Shown piece by piece: positions 14,819 to 22,700 of a stretch of DNA of 41,616 nucleotides. Position 1 is the first letter of the stretch, and every line of letters begins with the position of its first letter. The DNA is taken from positions 2,608-44,223 of the IMG/VR virus record IMGVR_UViG_3300030098_006072; one strand, written 5' to 3'. The notes beneath the pieces were generated by a model that worked only from the letters and a program-made list of their open reading frames with translations, did not search any database and was not told where the DNA came from. Origin of the DNA: a virus. The translations under genes and the position numbers were made by a program.

Positions 14819-16195
14819 ATGAATTCTACACACGACAGAATAGACTTTTCTAGATTTGGAAAAAACTTCCAAGAGAATTTATGTCGTATCATTTTAGATG
14901 ACAGGCAGTTCGCTGATCAGATCGGAGAAGTTTTACAAACAGAGTTCTTTGAATTAAAATATCTTAAGTTATTTATTGACACAATCTTTGAATACAAGCA
15001 AGAGTTTGGAACCCACCCAAGTCGTGAGATCTTTGCTACTATTCTACGAGCTGGAATAGAAGAAGAGAACGAAGCAGTTAAAAAGCAAATAAGAGAGTTC
15101 TTTGCTAAAATCATTAGTACTGTACCAGATTTTGAAGGCGATGGATACGTGAAGAAAAAGTCTTTGGACTTTTGTCGCAAGCAAAATCTAAAAGAGGCGA
15201 TGATCAAGTCAGCGAAACTGCTTCATTCATCTTCATTTGAAGAGATTAGCAGAGTTATCAACGAAGCTTTGAAGTTAGGCAATAGCAATGATTTTGGCTA
15301 TGACTACTTGAAGGATTTCGAAAAACGATTTACACTAAAGCAACGCTTTCCAACTTCAACAGGGTGGGTTCCAATTGATAATATCACAGGAGGTGGACTA
15401 GGCAGAGGAGAATTAGGTGTAGTTATTGCGCCAACAGGGGCAGGAAAATCTATGGCCCTTGTTCATTTGGCGGCACAAGCTCTCAAAGCAGGTAAGACAG
15501 TAGTATATTATACTTTGGAACTAGAGGATACAGTTGTTGCTTCAAGGTTTGATTCGTGCTTAACTGGGATTCCTCTAAATGATCTTTTGAACTTTAAAGA
15601 TCTGATTATGGAAAAGATTAAGGGGACAAACGGTTCTCTGATTGTAAAAGAATATCCAACAAAGCATGCTTCAACTGAAACAATCAAAAATCATTTATTG
15701 AGATTGAAGAATAGGGGAATCGAACCGGATCTTATTGCGATTGATTATGCCGACTTGTTGAAGCCCGTGAGGCATCAAAGAGAGAAAAGGCAAGAGCTTG
15801 AAGAGATTTATGAAGAACTGAGAGGATTAGCAAAGATAAACGAGTGCTGTCTTTGGACTGCTTCTCAAACAAACAGAAGTGGATTGAATGCCGAAGTTGT
15901 TACGATGGAGTCTATTTCAGAAGCATTTAATAAATGTTTTGTCGCAGATTTCATTTTTTCATTGTCGAGAACAATAGAAGATAAGCAGACAAATACGGGA
16001 AGATTTTTTATAGCAAAAAATAGAAATGGTGTCGATGGGATTGTGTATCCTATATTTATGGACACTTCAAATGTTTGCATTAGGGTCCAGCAGGATCAGC
16101 AAGATCCAAACATTGTAATGAAGAACGCCGCAAAACGGCAAGAAGATTTGTTGAAAGAGAAGTATAAAAACTACAAGAAAGAGGAGAACGAATAG
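14819..16195 (+). CDS. DnaB/gp41-type replicative DNA helicase
   Basis: A 458-residue hexameric helicase of the DnaB/gp41 family. An N-terminal helical domain (residues 1-150) is followed by a RecA-like motor: FPTSTGWVPIDNITGGGLGRGEL leads into Walker A APTGAGKS (about 205-212). VYYTLELED is motif 1a, LIAIDYADLLKP (about 304-315) is Walker B, and LWTASQTNRSG (about 345) is motif 3. A C-terminal SRTIEDKQTNTGRFFIAKNRNG segment resembles the DnaB end with the Arg finger. It would unwind DNA at the fork together with the DnaE-type polymerase and the SSB. The RNR gene begins at the base after its stop, so both are one operon. ATG follows GCAGGAGTTAGA. Confidence 0.92.
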   Translation: MNSTHDRIDFSRFGKNFQENLCRIILDDRQFADQIGEVLQTEFFELKYLKLFIDTIFEYKQEFGTHPSREIFATILRAGIEEENEAVKKQIREFFAKIISTVPDFEGDGYVKKKSLDFCRKQNLKEAMIKSAKLLHSSSFEEISRVINEALKLGNSNDFGYDYLKDFEKRFTLKQRFPTSTGWVPIDNITGGGLGRGELGVVIAPTGAGKSMALVHLAAQALKAGKTVVYYTLELEDTVVASRFDSCLTGIPLNDLLNFKDLIMEKIKGTNGSLIVKEYPTKHASTETIKNHLLRLKNRGIEPDLIAIDYADLLKPVRHQREKRQELEEIYEELRGLAKINECCLWTASQTNRSGLNAEVVTMESISEAFNKCFVADFIFSLSRTIEDKQTNTGRFFIAKNRNGVDGIVYPIFMDTSNVCIRVQQDQQDPNIVMKNAAKRQEDLLKEKYKNYKKEENE

Positions 16196-18055
16196 ATGGA
16201 ACTGGCTAGCAAAATTTTATCAGAAATCACACACCATATGAAGTATGCAAGGTATATTCCCAAGAAGAAGCGACGGGAGATTTGGATGGAAACGGTTGCT
16301 AGAAACCAAAAGATGCACACAAAGAAGTATAAAGATCCAGCTATTGCCGCCGAAATTGCCAAAGCTTATAGATTTGTTTATGACAAAAAAGTTCTTCCAT
16401 CAATGCGTTCAATGCAGTTTGCAGGAAAACCTATTGAGGTAAACCCCTCTCGTATTTTTAACTGCGCTTATCTTCCAGTTGATGACTGGAGAGCTTTTTC
16501 AGAGATTATGTTCCTTTTGCTAGGAGGGACAGGTGTTGGATATTCTGTTCAAAAGAATCACGTTGAAAAGCTTCCAGAGATTAAAAGGCCTTCGCCAAGA
16601 AAAAGAAGGTATCTGATCGGAGATTCGATTGAAGGCTGGGCTGACGCTGTAAAGCATCTGGTCAAATCCTACTTCTATGGAACAAGCACAATTGTGTTCG
16701 ATTACTCAGACATTAGAGCAAAAGGCGAGCGCCTCGTAACTTCCGGCGGTAAAGCACCCGGCCCACAGCCTTTGCACGATTGCCTCCACAACCTTCGCAA
16801 GATTCTAGATGCAAAGGAAACAGGCGACAAGCTTACATCGATTGAAGTTCACGACATGATCTGTTACATCGCAGATGCTGTACTTGCTGGTGGTATCCGC
16901 CGAGCAGCTTTAATTTCTTTATTTTCTTTTGATGATGAAGACATGATGGCCTGTAAGTTTGGGAACTGGTGGGAGGAGAATCCACAAAGAGCAAGATCAA
17001 ACAACTCAGCAGTTGTTCTTCGTCACAGAGTTGAAGAAGATGAGTTTAAAGAATTTTGGGCTAAAGTGGAAGCAGGAGGGTCCGGAGAGCCCGGTATTTA
17101 CTTTACAAACAACCAAGACTGGGGTTGTAATCCTTGTTGTGAGATCGGCTTGCGTCCTTTCCAGTTCTGCAACCTTTCAACTGTGAATGTAAGCGACGTT
17201 GTAAGCCAAGAGGACTTGGAAGAGAGAATCAAAGCCGCCGCATTTATTGGAACGCTTCAAGCTTCTTACACAGACTTCCATTATCTTCGTGATGTCTGGC
17301 AAAGAACAACAGAGAAAGATGCTCTCATTGGGGTTTCAATGACTGGGATTTGTTCTGGAAAAGTTTTAGATTTAGATTTAAAAGCAGCCGCAAAGGTTGT
17401 GAAGGAGGAGAATAAACGTGTCGCCGCTCTTATTGGAATTAACAAAGCAGCACGAGCTACATGTATTAAGCCAGAAGGAACAGCTAGTATTATTGTTGGG
17501 TCTAGCTCTGGGATTCATGCTTGGCATAACGATTTTTATATTCGCAGGGTACGTGTGGGGAAAAATGAAGCAATCTATCAATACCTCGCAGAATACCATC
17601 CAGAATTAGTTGAAGACGATTATTTCAAGCCACACCTTCAGGCAATCATTGGTGTTCCTCAGAAAGCACCAGAAGGCTCTATAATGCGTTCTGAGAGCGT
17701 TTTTGATATGCTTGAAAGGGTAAAGCGGTTTAGCACTGAATGGGTCAAAGGAGGGCACACTACAGGGCAAAATAAGCACAACGTATCTGCGACCGTTTCG
17801 GTCAAAGCAGATGAATGGGAAAAGGTTGGCCAATGGATGTGGAAGAATAGAAAACATTATAATGGCTTGGCTGTGCTTCCTTTTGATGGTGGCTCATATG
17901 TTCAGGCCCCATTTGAAGATTGTGACGAAGAAACTTATAATAAAATGATGGAGTCTTTGACGGAAGTTGATCTTTCTAAGATTGTTGAAGAGGAAGATAA
18001 CACTGATCTCAAAGGCGAAATAGCTTGTGGGGGCGGTGCCTGTGAAGTTGTTTGA
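16196..18055 (+). CDS. Class II (B12-dependent) ribonucleotide reductase
   Basis: A 619-residue monomeric-type class II reductase, making deoxyribonucleotides with adenosylcobalamin. Seen elements: FNCAYLPV (about 93-100, first redox Cys), SGGKAPGPQPLH, the thiyl-radical segment CNPCCEIGLRPFQFCNLSTVN (about 311-332; radical Cys, Glu and second redox Cys), PEGTAS near 426, and a C-terminal redox pair in CGGGACEVV (Cys611 and Cys616) that delivers electrons from thioredoxin. No intein or second subunit is needed. It is shorter than the Lactobacillus RTPR, a difference I attribute to missing N-terminal regulatory sequence. It relies on host B12. It abuts the helicase stop and overlaps the cysteine synthase start, forming a replication/precursor operon. 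Confidence 0.93.
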   Translation: MELASKILSEITHHMKYARYIPKKKRREIWMETVARNQKMHTKKYKDPAIAAEIAKAYRFVYDKKVLPSMRSMQFAGKPIEVNPSRIFNCAYLPVDDWRAFSEIMFLLLGGTGVGYSVQKNHVEKLPEIKRPSPRKRRYLIGDSIEGWADAVKHLVKSYFYGTSTIVFDYSDIRAKGERLVTSGGKAPGPQPLHDCLHNLRKILDAKETGDKLTSIEVHDMICYIADAVLAGGIRRAALISLFSFDDEDMMACKFGNWWEENPQRARSNNSAVVLRHRVEEDEFKEFWAKVEAGGSGEPGIYFTNNQDWGCNPCCEIGLRPFQFCNLSTVNVSDVVSQEDLEERIKAAAFIGTLQASYTDFHYLRDVWQRTTEKDALIGVSMTGICSGKVLDLDLKAAAKVVKEENKRVAALIGINKAARATCIKPEGTASIIVGSSSGIHAWHNDFYIRRVRVGKNEAIYQYLAEYHPELVEDDYFKPHLQAIIGVPQKAPEGSIMRSESVFDMLERVKRFSTEWVKGGHTTGQNKHNVSATVSVKADEWEKVGQWMWKNRKHYNGLAVLPFDGGSYVQAPFEDCDEETYNKMMESLTEVDLSKIVEEEDNTDLKGEIACGGGACEVV

Positions 18056-18908
18056 CATTGATAAAAAAATAATCATTGGAGACACACCACTTATTCCTCT
18101 GTCCGATAAAATATACGCCAAGCTTGAAACTTATAACCCAACAGGGTCTATAAAAGACAGGATGGCATATTTTATTTTAAAGATGGCAGAGGAACGTGGA
18201 GAGCTTAAGCCGGGTGATACAATCGTAGAGGCATCCTCTGGAAACACAGGGATCGCCTTTGCGATGCTTGGAGCAGTTAAGGGGCATAAGGTCAAGATTA
18301 TTATGCCTTGTAACATGAGCGAAGAAAGAAAGTGTATGATGAGATTATATGGTGCAGAGATCATCGAAGTTGGCCATAGTGACTTCGCCGCCGCCATAGC
18401 TCTTCGAGATGATATGTGCAGTAAAGAATCAACATATTTTTCTCCTAGACAGTTCAGCAATAAAGATAATATTAAATGTCATGAAACTACCACTGCTAAA
18501 GAGATCTTAAGAGATACTTGGCCTTATGATATATCCGCTTTTGTAGCTGGAGCAGGAACAGGTGGGACAATCATGGGGGTCCAAAGGGCATTCAAGAAGG
18601 GTTCACCAAGCACGAAGATTATATTGATGCAACCAGCAGAGTCTGCAAAGGAGCATGGAATTCAAGGTGTTAACGATGGGGAAGATTTTTTAGTTGACAA
18701 AAAGAAAATACATGGTATAATAGAGATCAAAACTGAAGAGGCAAAAGAAAGAGCTAGAAGACTGGCAACAGAGCACGGCTTGTTTGTAGGCATTTCAGCC
18801 GGAGCAAATGTTCTTGCTTCTGAAAAGTGGATTGAAGAGAATGATCCAGAGGGAATCGTTGTTACTATCCTCTGTGATCGTGGCGAAAGATATTTATCTT
18901 GTTTGTAG
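18042..18908 (+). CDS. cysK: Cysteine synthase-like PLP enzyme
   Basis: A PLP-dependent O-acetylserine sulfhydrylase family protein (about 288 residues). The cofactor lysine lies in NPTGSIKDR (Lys38 if GTG 18042 is the start). The SSGNTGIAFA phosphate-binding loop is at about 62-71, GAGTGGTIMG (about 170-179) anchors PLP, and a SAGAN motif lies near 251. The start is uncertain: GTG 18042 is chosen because G-rich sequence lies upstream, but GTG 18027 or TTG 18048 are possible; all are inside the RNR C-terminus. CysK makes cysteine from O-acetylserine and sulfide. In the phage it may supply cysteine for Fe-S (IscA-like gene at 12597) or redox needs, an inference only. An internal promoter for the next genes lies at 18694. 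Confidence 0.85.
   Translation: MKLFDIDKKIIIGDTPLIPLSDKIYAKLETYNPTGSIKDRMAYFILKMAEERGELKPGDTIVEASSGNTGIAFAMLGAVKGHKVKIIMPCNMSEERKCMMRLYGAEIIEVGHSDFAAAIALRDDMCSKESTYFSPRQFSNKDNIKCHETTTAKEILRDTWPYDISAFVAGAGTGGTIMGVQRAFKKGSPSTKIILMQPAESAKEHGIQGVNDGEDFLVDKKKIHGIIEIKTEEAKERARRLATEHGLFVGISAGANVLASEKWIEENDPEGIVVTILCDRGERYLSCL
18694..18721 (+). promoter_or_regulatory. Internal sigma70 promoter within cysK
   Basis: TTGACA (18694-18699), a 16-base spacer and TATAAT (18716-18721) inside the cysteine synthase gene. It could drive the methylase, GroES-like and ThyX genes downstream. Being coding sequence, chance occurrence is possible. Confidence 0.55.
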
Positions 18909-18916
18909 GAGGTTTC

Positions 18917-19915
18917 GTGAAGAAAGAAGAGAAAGATAGACCTATATTTATGTGGGCTGGCGGGAAATCAAAAATGATTAAACATCATGAGCATTATTTC
19001 CCTAAACATTTTGATAAATATCACGAACCTTTTTTTGGTGGTGGCGCAGTGTTTATGCACATTCGAAAAAACAATCCAAATGTTAGGTGCTATATCAATG
19101 ATATTAATCCATATATAATTGAGATTTATAAATCTATTAGAGACAATGTCGACGAGTTTTGCCAACATGTTGACAAACTTCAGTCTGAATACATGCCTCT
19201 TCCGTCCCCAAAAGATGAAGAGGGCAAGACAAATAAACCACTTCAGAAAAAATATTCTTTAGGTAAGAGCAGATACAACTGGGATAAGATTTTTGACGAA
19301 CAGCCTTCTAGGAGGCATATGTTTTTCAAAGTAAGGGATCAATACGCTTGGCACCATCAGGGGTGGTCAAAAGTGTATGAATCTGCTGTTTTGTATTTTT
19401 TGATGAAAACAGCCTTTAATGGAGTGTGGCAAATTAACAAAAATACTAACAATCGCTTTGGAACTCCATGTGGACTATTAAACCAGAGAGAGGTTTTGTA
19501 CAATAAGGAACTAATAAAGAAATGGAATGGTTGGCTCCAAGGGTGCGTCATAACCTGCAAAGACTTCAAAGAAACCATTAAAGACATCGATGAAAGATCG
19601 TTTGTATATTCAGACCCCCCCTATCGTGGCTCGTTTGCTGACTATGGAACAGAAAAAGATGATGAGTTTCAAGAAGGAGTTATTAATTTTCATCACGAGG
19701 TTGGAGAGAGAGGCGGTCATTCTATTTTGTGCAACAGGGATATTGAGGATAATTTCTTTGAAGAGAGAAAGAAAAACAGTGACATATACAAGTTTGATGT
19801 AACATACACAGTCGGAAGAAGAAAAGAAATAAAACAAGAAGATGGAAGTATAAAATATGAGGCGAAGAAAGCCAAAGAAATTATATTAGTAACATCTAGC
19901 ATGGAGGGAGTATGA
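18917..19915 (+). CDS. DNA adenine N6-methyltransferase, D12 class (Dam-like)
   Basis: A 332-residue D12-class adenine methylase. The N-terminal FMWAGGKSKMI (about 10-20) and EPFFGGGAVF (about 37-46) are the SAM-binding motifs. VRCYINDINPYIIEIY carries the acidic residue, and the catalytic DPPY lies at about 231-234 (YSDPPYRGSF). An internal lysine-rich region around residues 95-115 is unusual for Dam and may be a family insertion. Start GTG 18917 follows TAGGAGG; the upstream TTG is less likely. It methylates adenine in a specific sequence, probably to escape host restriction or to mark phage DNA. A second, unrelated adenine methylase is encoded at 28041. Overlaps the GroES-like gene by 4 bases. 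Confidence 0.9.
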   Translation: MKKEEKDRPIFMWAGGKSKMIKHHEHYFPKHFDKYHEPFFGGGAVFMHIRKNNPNVRCYINDINPYIIEIYKSIRDNVDEFCQHVDKLQSEYMPLPSPKDEEGKTNKPLQKKYSLGKSRYNWDKIFDEQPSRRHMFFKVRDQYAWHHQGWSKVYESAVLYFLMKTAFNGVWQINKNTNNRFGTPCGLLNQREVLYNKELIKKWNGWLQGCVITCKDFKETIKDIDERSFVYSDPPYRGSFADYGTEKDDEFQEGVINFHHEVGERGGHSILCNRDIEDNFFEERKKNSDIYKFDVTYTVGRRKEIKQEDGSIKYEAKKAKEIILVTSSMEGV

Positions 19916-20190
19916 AATATTTTGAACCATTGAATCGACATCTTTGGATTGAACTTGTCGAAGAAGAGAAAGAAGAAAAAGAAACAACAGTTCTTTTGCC
20001 AGAAGATTTCAAAAAGCAAGAAGAGCCTTTTGCAATCGTTAGAATCCTTGATTCTGCTCCGGATTGTTCATGCAGGATACCCAGAGGAGAACACGCTGTC
20101 GTTGAGAGGCATATGTTAAAAAAGATAAAAGTTAAAGAAAAAGAAGTTTATATTGTCCAAGAGAACTACTTATTGGGCGTTTTGAAATGA
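19912..20190 (+). CDS. GroES/gp31-like co-chaperonin
   Basis: A 92-residue protein with the GroES-type plan: an N-terminal strand around PLNRHLWIELVEEE, a mobile-loop-like region KEEKETTVLLPEDFKKQEEPFAI (about 20-42) containing the LLPEDF element typical of phage gp31/CocO-like proteins, and a closing YIVQENYLLGVL. A full GroEL gene is present at 33392, so the phage carries both halves of a chaperonin, separated by about 13 kb. It may pair with that GroEL or with the host's. ATG 19912 overlaps the methylase stop. The call rests on pattern and presence of the GroEL partner. Confidence 0.75.
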   Translation: MKYFEPLNRHLWIELVEEEKEEKETTVLLPEDFKKQEEPFAIVRILDSAPDCSCRIPRGEHAVVERHMLKKIKVKEKEVYIVQENYLLGVLK

Positions 20191-20202
20191 AAAAGGTGCA
20201 TA

Positions 20203-20901
20203 ATGGAAAAAAGGATTGAATTATATGGAGATCGCATTGGCGCTGTCGAATATGTGCAACATGTTGGTGATGACCTTACTGTTGTTAACTCTGCTCGCGT
20301 ATCCTTCGGAAAACACAAAGAAAAGCTCGACGAAAAAGACAAAAAATTAATAAACTATCTTATCAAGCACAAGCATACTTCTACTCTTGAACATTGCTCT
20401 GTTACTTTTAGATTTAAAGTTCCCTTGTTTATACGCTCTCAGCATCATAGACATAGAACTTGGAGTTATAACGAAATCAGCCGGCGTTACACTGATTTTA
20501 ATATAGAGTTTTATGAACCTAGGCTATTTCGAACCCAGCACAAGAGCAATAGACAGGCGAGCAATGAAGATAAGAAAATAAATCCAAAAGTTTATTCTCA
20601 GGAGCATCAAACCCGCATCCATGCTGATTGGATGGTGAAGCATCACCACAAAAGAGGAATGAAACTGTTTGATGAACTTTTAGAGGCCGGGATATGCCGA
20701 GAGCAAGCCAGAGGTATTCTTCCGCAAAACATGTATACAGAGTATTATGGCACGGTAAATCTCAATAATCTTCTCAAGTTTATTGACCTCCGCATTCACG
20801 AAGGAGCACAGTGGGAAATAGTGCAAGTCGCAAAGGCTTGTAAAGATATTGCAAGTCATTTGTTTCCAATAACGGTTGCGGCCTATGATAACAATAGATG
20901 A
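20203..20901 (+). CDS. thyX: Flavin-dependent thymidylate synthase ThyX
   Basis: A 232-residue ThyX. The signature RHRxxSxNExSxRY is exact (RHRTWSYNEISRRY, about residues 84-97). STLEHCSVTFRF (about 59-70) and a C-terminal RIHEGAQWEIVQVA (Arg/Gln for dUMP binding) are present. It converts dUMP to dTMP using FAD and methylene-THF, complementing the RNR at 16196 and the dUTPase at 26360. The central region (about 105-150) is a His/Lys-rich insertion compared with short ThyX proteins. ATG 20203 is clear; its end overlaps the next gene by 17 bases. Confidence 0.95.
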   Translation: MEKRIELYGDRIGAVEYVQHVGDDLTVVNSARVSFGKHKEKLDEKDKKLINYLIKHKHTSTLEHCSVTFRFKVPLFIRSQHHRHRTWSYNEISRRYTDFNIEFYEPRLFRTQHKSNRQASNEDKKINPKVYSQEHQTRIHADWMVKHHHKRGMKLFDELLEAGICREQARGILPQNMYTEYYGTVNLNNLLKFIDLRIHEGAQWEIVQVAKACKDIASHLFPITVAAYDNNR

Positions 20902-21688
20902 TCTTGTGATTGGTTCTACTGCCTGTGCTTTTCAATTTTGTTTAGAGAACAACTTTCACATTCTTATAACCGAACATAAAAAGTATTTTTTCTTTGATGG
21001 AAAAGTCGGAGATGCTAAAAAGCAAATTGGCTCATCTCTTTATCTTGAAGGAAAGGCCATCAACCACAATCCAGTTTCGTCAATTAATGTTGAAGAGGAT
21101 GTTTTATCTTTTTTTAATGGATATGAAAATAAAAAGATAAAATTTAAAAATCTGTATATTTTTGATTTTGTAAATATTGATTGTGAAGGTTTTGTGGTTG
21201 AAGATAAAAATACATTTTATAAAGTTTTAGATTGGATTGTTTTCAAAACAGGTGGAAAGCACGATAGGGATGACCTTCACATTGCTGAAAGGTTGTTGTG
21301 TGATGTTCATTTCTTTCAAAACAGGATGATGAACAAGGGATTTAAGGACGCAGTCATTGTTTCCTATATGTCCGAAAAAGAAATAAACGATCCAGATTTA
21401 AGTGATAGTTTAATGTTCTTGAAATTCAAACAGGTTTTGGAAGATCATGGATTCAGGGGAAAGCTCAATCGTTATGAGGGGGACAGAGCTTTTTACTTAA
21501 AACCTAAGTTTGAGATTAAAAAAAGAGAGAAAATAGAAATCTCAAGATACAAAGTCCGGACACCAGACAATATAAAATTTTATAATTCTTATTACAATGA
21601 GGTGATAGATGGAAGAGCAAAAGCCGTTCTCATCGACACATTCGTTCCACTTGGCTGGGATAATACCGATAGCGAAGCCGAAGTATGA
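20885..21688 (+). CDS. Hypothetical protein following ThyX
   Basis: A 267-residue protein of unrecognised family. ATG 20885 lies in the ThyX coding end and avoids the upstream TTG in the same frame. The N-terminus (DLVIGSTACAFQFCLENNFHILIT) looks like a Rossmann-type strand-loop-helix, as in flavin or NAD proteins with 'VIGSG', but the classical glycine pattern is incomplete. The rest is beta-rich with aromatic residues (FFFDGKVGDAKKQIG; LYIFDFVNID). It overlaps the next gene by 80 bases in another frame. Coupling to ThyX and the following nucleotidyltransferase-like gene suggests a shared, perhaps nucleotide-related, operon, but function cannot be assigned. Confidence 0.55.
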   Translation: MITIDDLVIGSTACAFQFCLENNFHILITEHKKYFFFDGKVGDAKKQIGSSLYLEGKAINHNPVSSINVEEDVLSFFNGYENKKIKFKNLYIFDFVNIDCEGFVVEDKNTFYKVLDWIVFKTGGKHDRDDLHIAERLLCDVHFFQNRMMNKGFKDAVIVSYMSEKEINDPDLSDSLMFLKFKQVLEDHGFRGKLNRYEGDRAFYLKPKFEIKKREKIEISRYKVRTPDNIKFYNSYYNEVIDGRAKAVLIDTFVPLGWDNTDSEAEV

Positions 21689-22493
21689 CTTTGGTTTTCC
21701 ATGGGATGATTGCTTAACTCCAATTGCTGAAAACTATTTGGCTGTTGAAAGGGCAGTAGCCGAGTGTGCTTATGTTGGCTGTGAAACAATTTGGATTATT
21801 TGCCACAAGGATATGCAACCAATAATCAAGAAGCGTCTGGGAGAAAAGACAACAGACCCTATTAGGCTAAATACAATGTCTAAATATCCCGGTCGTGTCC
21901 AGATCCCAATCCAAATATATTATGTCCCAATCCATCCAAATGATAGAGACAAAAGAGATTGCCTATCATGGAGTGTTTTGTATGGTGCTCTCTCTGCTTT
22001 TTTAGTTTCCGCAAAGATAAGCAAATGGGTTGCCCCGGACAAGTATTTTGTCTCTTTCCCATGGGGCGTTTATTCTTCAAAGAACCTACGGGAGCATAGA
22101 AAAGCGATCTCCTCAGATCGCAATTTCTGCACTTCATTTGAAGGAAAAACTATTAAAGATGGCCTAATGCTTCCATTTTCGTTTGGATCTGATGATTGGA
22201 AGCTTGCAAGGGACAACTTCAAAGAACTTGCAAAGGATTGTTATTTCAACAAAAAAAAGCACGGTAAAATAAAATATGATTTTTCCCTTGACAAAATCTT
22301 CAAATCGTATATAATAGAGAACATGTGCGAGATAGAAAAATATTCACAAATTGATTCGTGGCAATCTTACCAGAATTATATGAAATCAGATTTATGTACA
22401 AAGATGAGGCGGCCTAGGTTTTTAAGGACAGCAAAATGGAATGGTATACACTTTGAGGAGGAAGAAGATGTCGACACCGGAAATGAGATATAA
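21609..22493 (+). CDS. Nucleotidyltransferase-like hypothetical protein
   Basis: A 294-residue protein. The N-terminal 80 residues resemble the start of GT-A/nucleotidyltransferase folds: LAGIIPIAKPK, then FPWDDCLTPIAENYLAVERAVAECAYVGCETIWIIC, recalling sugar-1-phosphate or MobA-type transferases (G-x-x-P start, PI-x-x-x-A, then a strand). The classical G-x-G-T-R loop is not seen, so activity is uncertain. The C-terminal half is lysine/aromatic rich. The last 206 bases contain a sigma70 promoter (22288-22315). Start ATG 21609 follows GAGGTGATAG and overlaps the previous gene by 80 bases. Fold assignment is an inference; a non-enzymatic derivative is possible. Confidence 0.5.
   Translation: MEEQKPFSSTHSFHLAGIIPIAKPKYDFGFPWDDCLTPIAENYLAVERAVAECAYVGCETIWIICHKDMQPIIKKRLGEKTTDPIRLNTMSKYPGRVQIPIQIYYVPIHPNDRDKRDCLSWSVLYGALSAFLVSAKISKWVAPDKYFVSFPWGVYSSKNLREHRKAISSDRNFCTSFEGKTIKDGLMLPFSFGSDDWKLARDNFKELAKDCYFNKKKHGKIKYDFSLDKIFKSYIIENMCEIEKYSQIDSWQSYQNYMKSDLCTKMRRPRFLRTAKWNGIHFEEEEDVDTGNEI
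22288..22315 (+). promoter_or_regulatory. Internal sigma70 promoter before the DnaE gene
   Basis: TTGACA (22288-22293), a 16-base spacer and TATAAT (22310-22315) within the nucleotidyltransferase-like gene. It could express the small gene at 22468 and the DnaE-type polymerase independently. Confidence 0.6.
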
Positions 22494-22692
22494 CAACATT
22501 GTGGCGAGATTTAAGAGGGAAGCAGGAATGCCAATCCACTTCACGGACTTGTCAGAAGAACAGAAGGTTCTTATTGAGATAATATGCGAAGAAGGGGAAG
22601 GAACAGGGAAATCAAAAGTTATTACCGAAACAATAGAATTAATTAAAAACGATTTAGACTTTGTACTTTACGAACTTGAAAAGCTTGACTAG
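22468..22692 (+). CDS. Small hypothetical protein upstream of the DnaE gene
   Basis: A 74-residue protein. ATG 22468 follows GAGGAGGAAGAAG, and an in-frame upstream ATG at 22441 lacks a site. It is acidic and mostly helical (FTDLSEEQKVLIEIICEEGEGTGKS, then ITETIELIKNDLDFVLYELEKLD). No motif beyond this is seen. It overlaps the previous gene by 26 bases and ends 8 bases before the polymerase ATG, suggesting translation coupled to the polymerase; an accessory role is speculation. Confidence 0.55.
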   Translation: MSTPEMRYNNIVARFKREAGMPIHFTDLSEEQKVLIEIICEEGEGTGKSKVITETIELIKNDLDFVLYELEKLD

Positions 22693-22700
22693 GAGCACTG

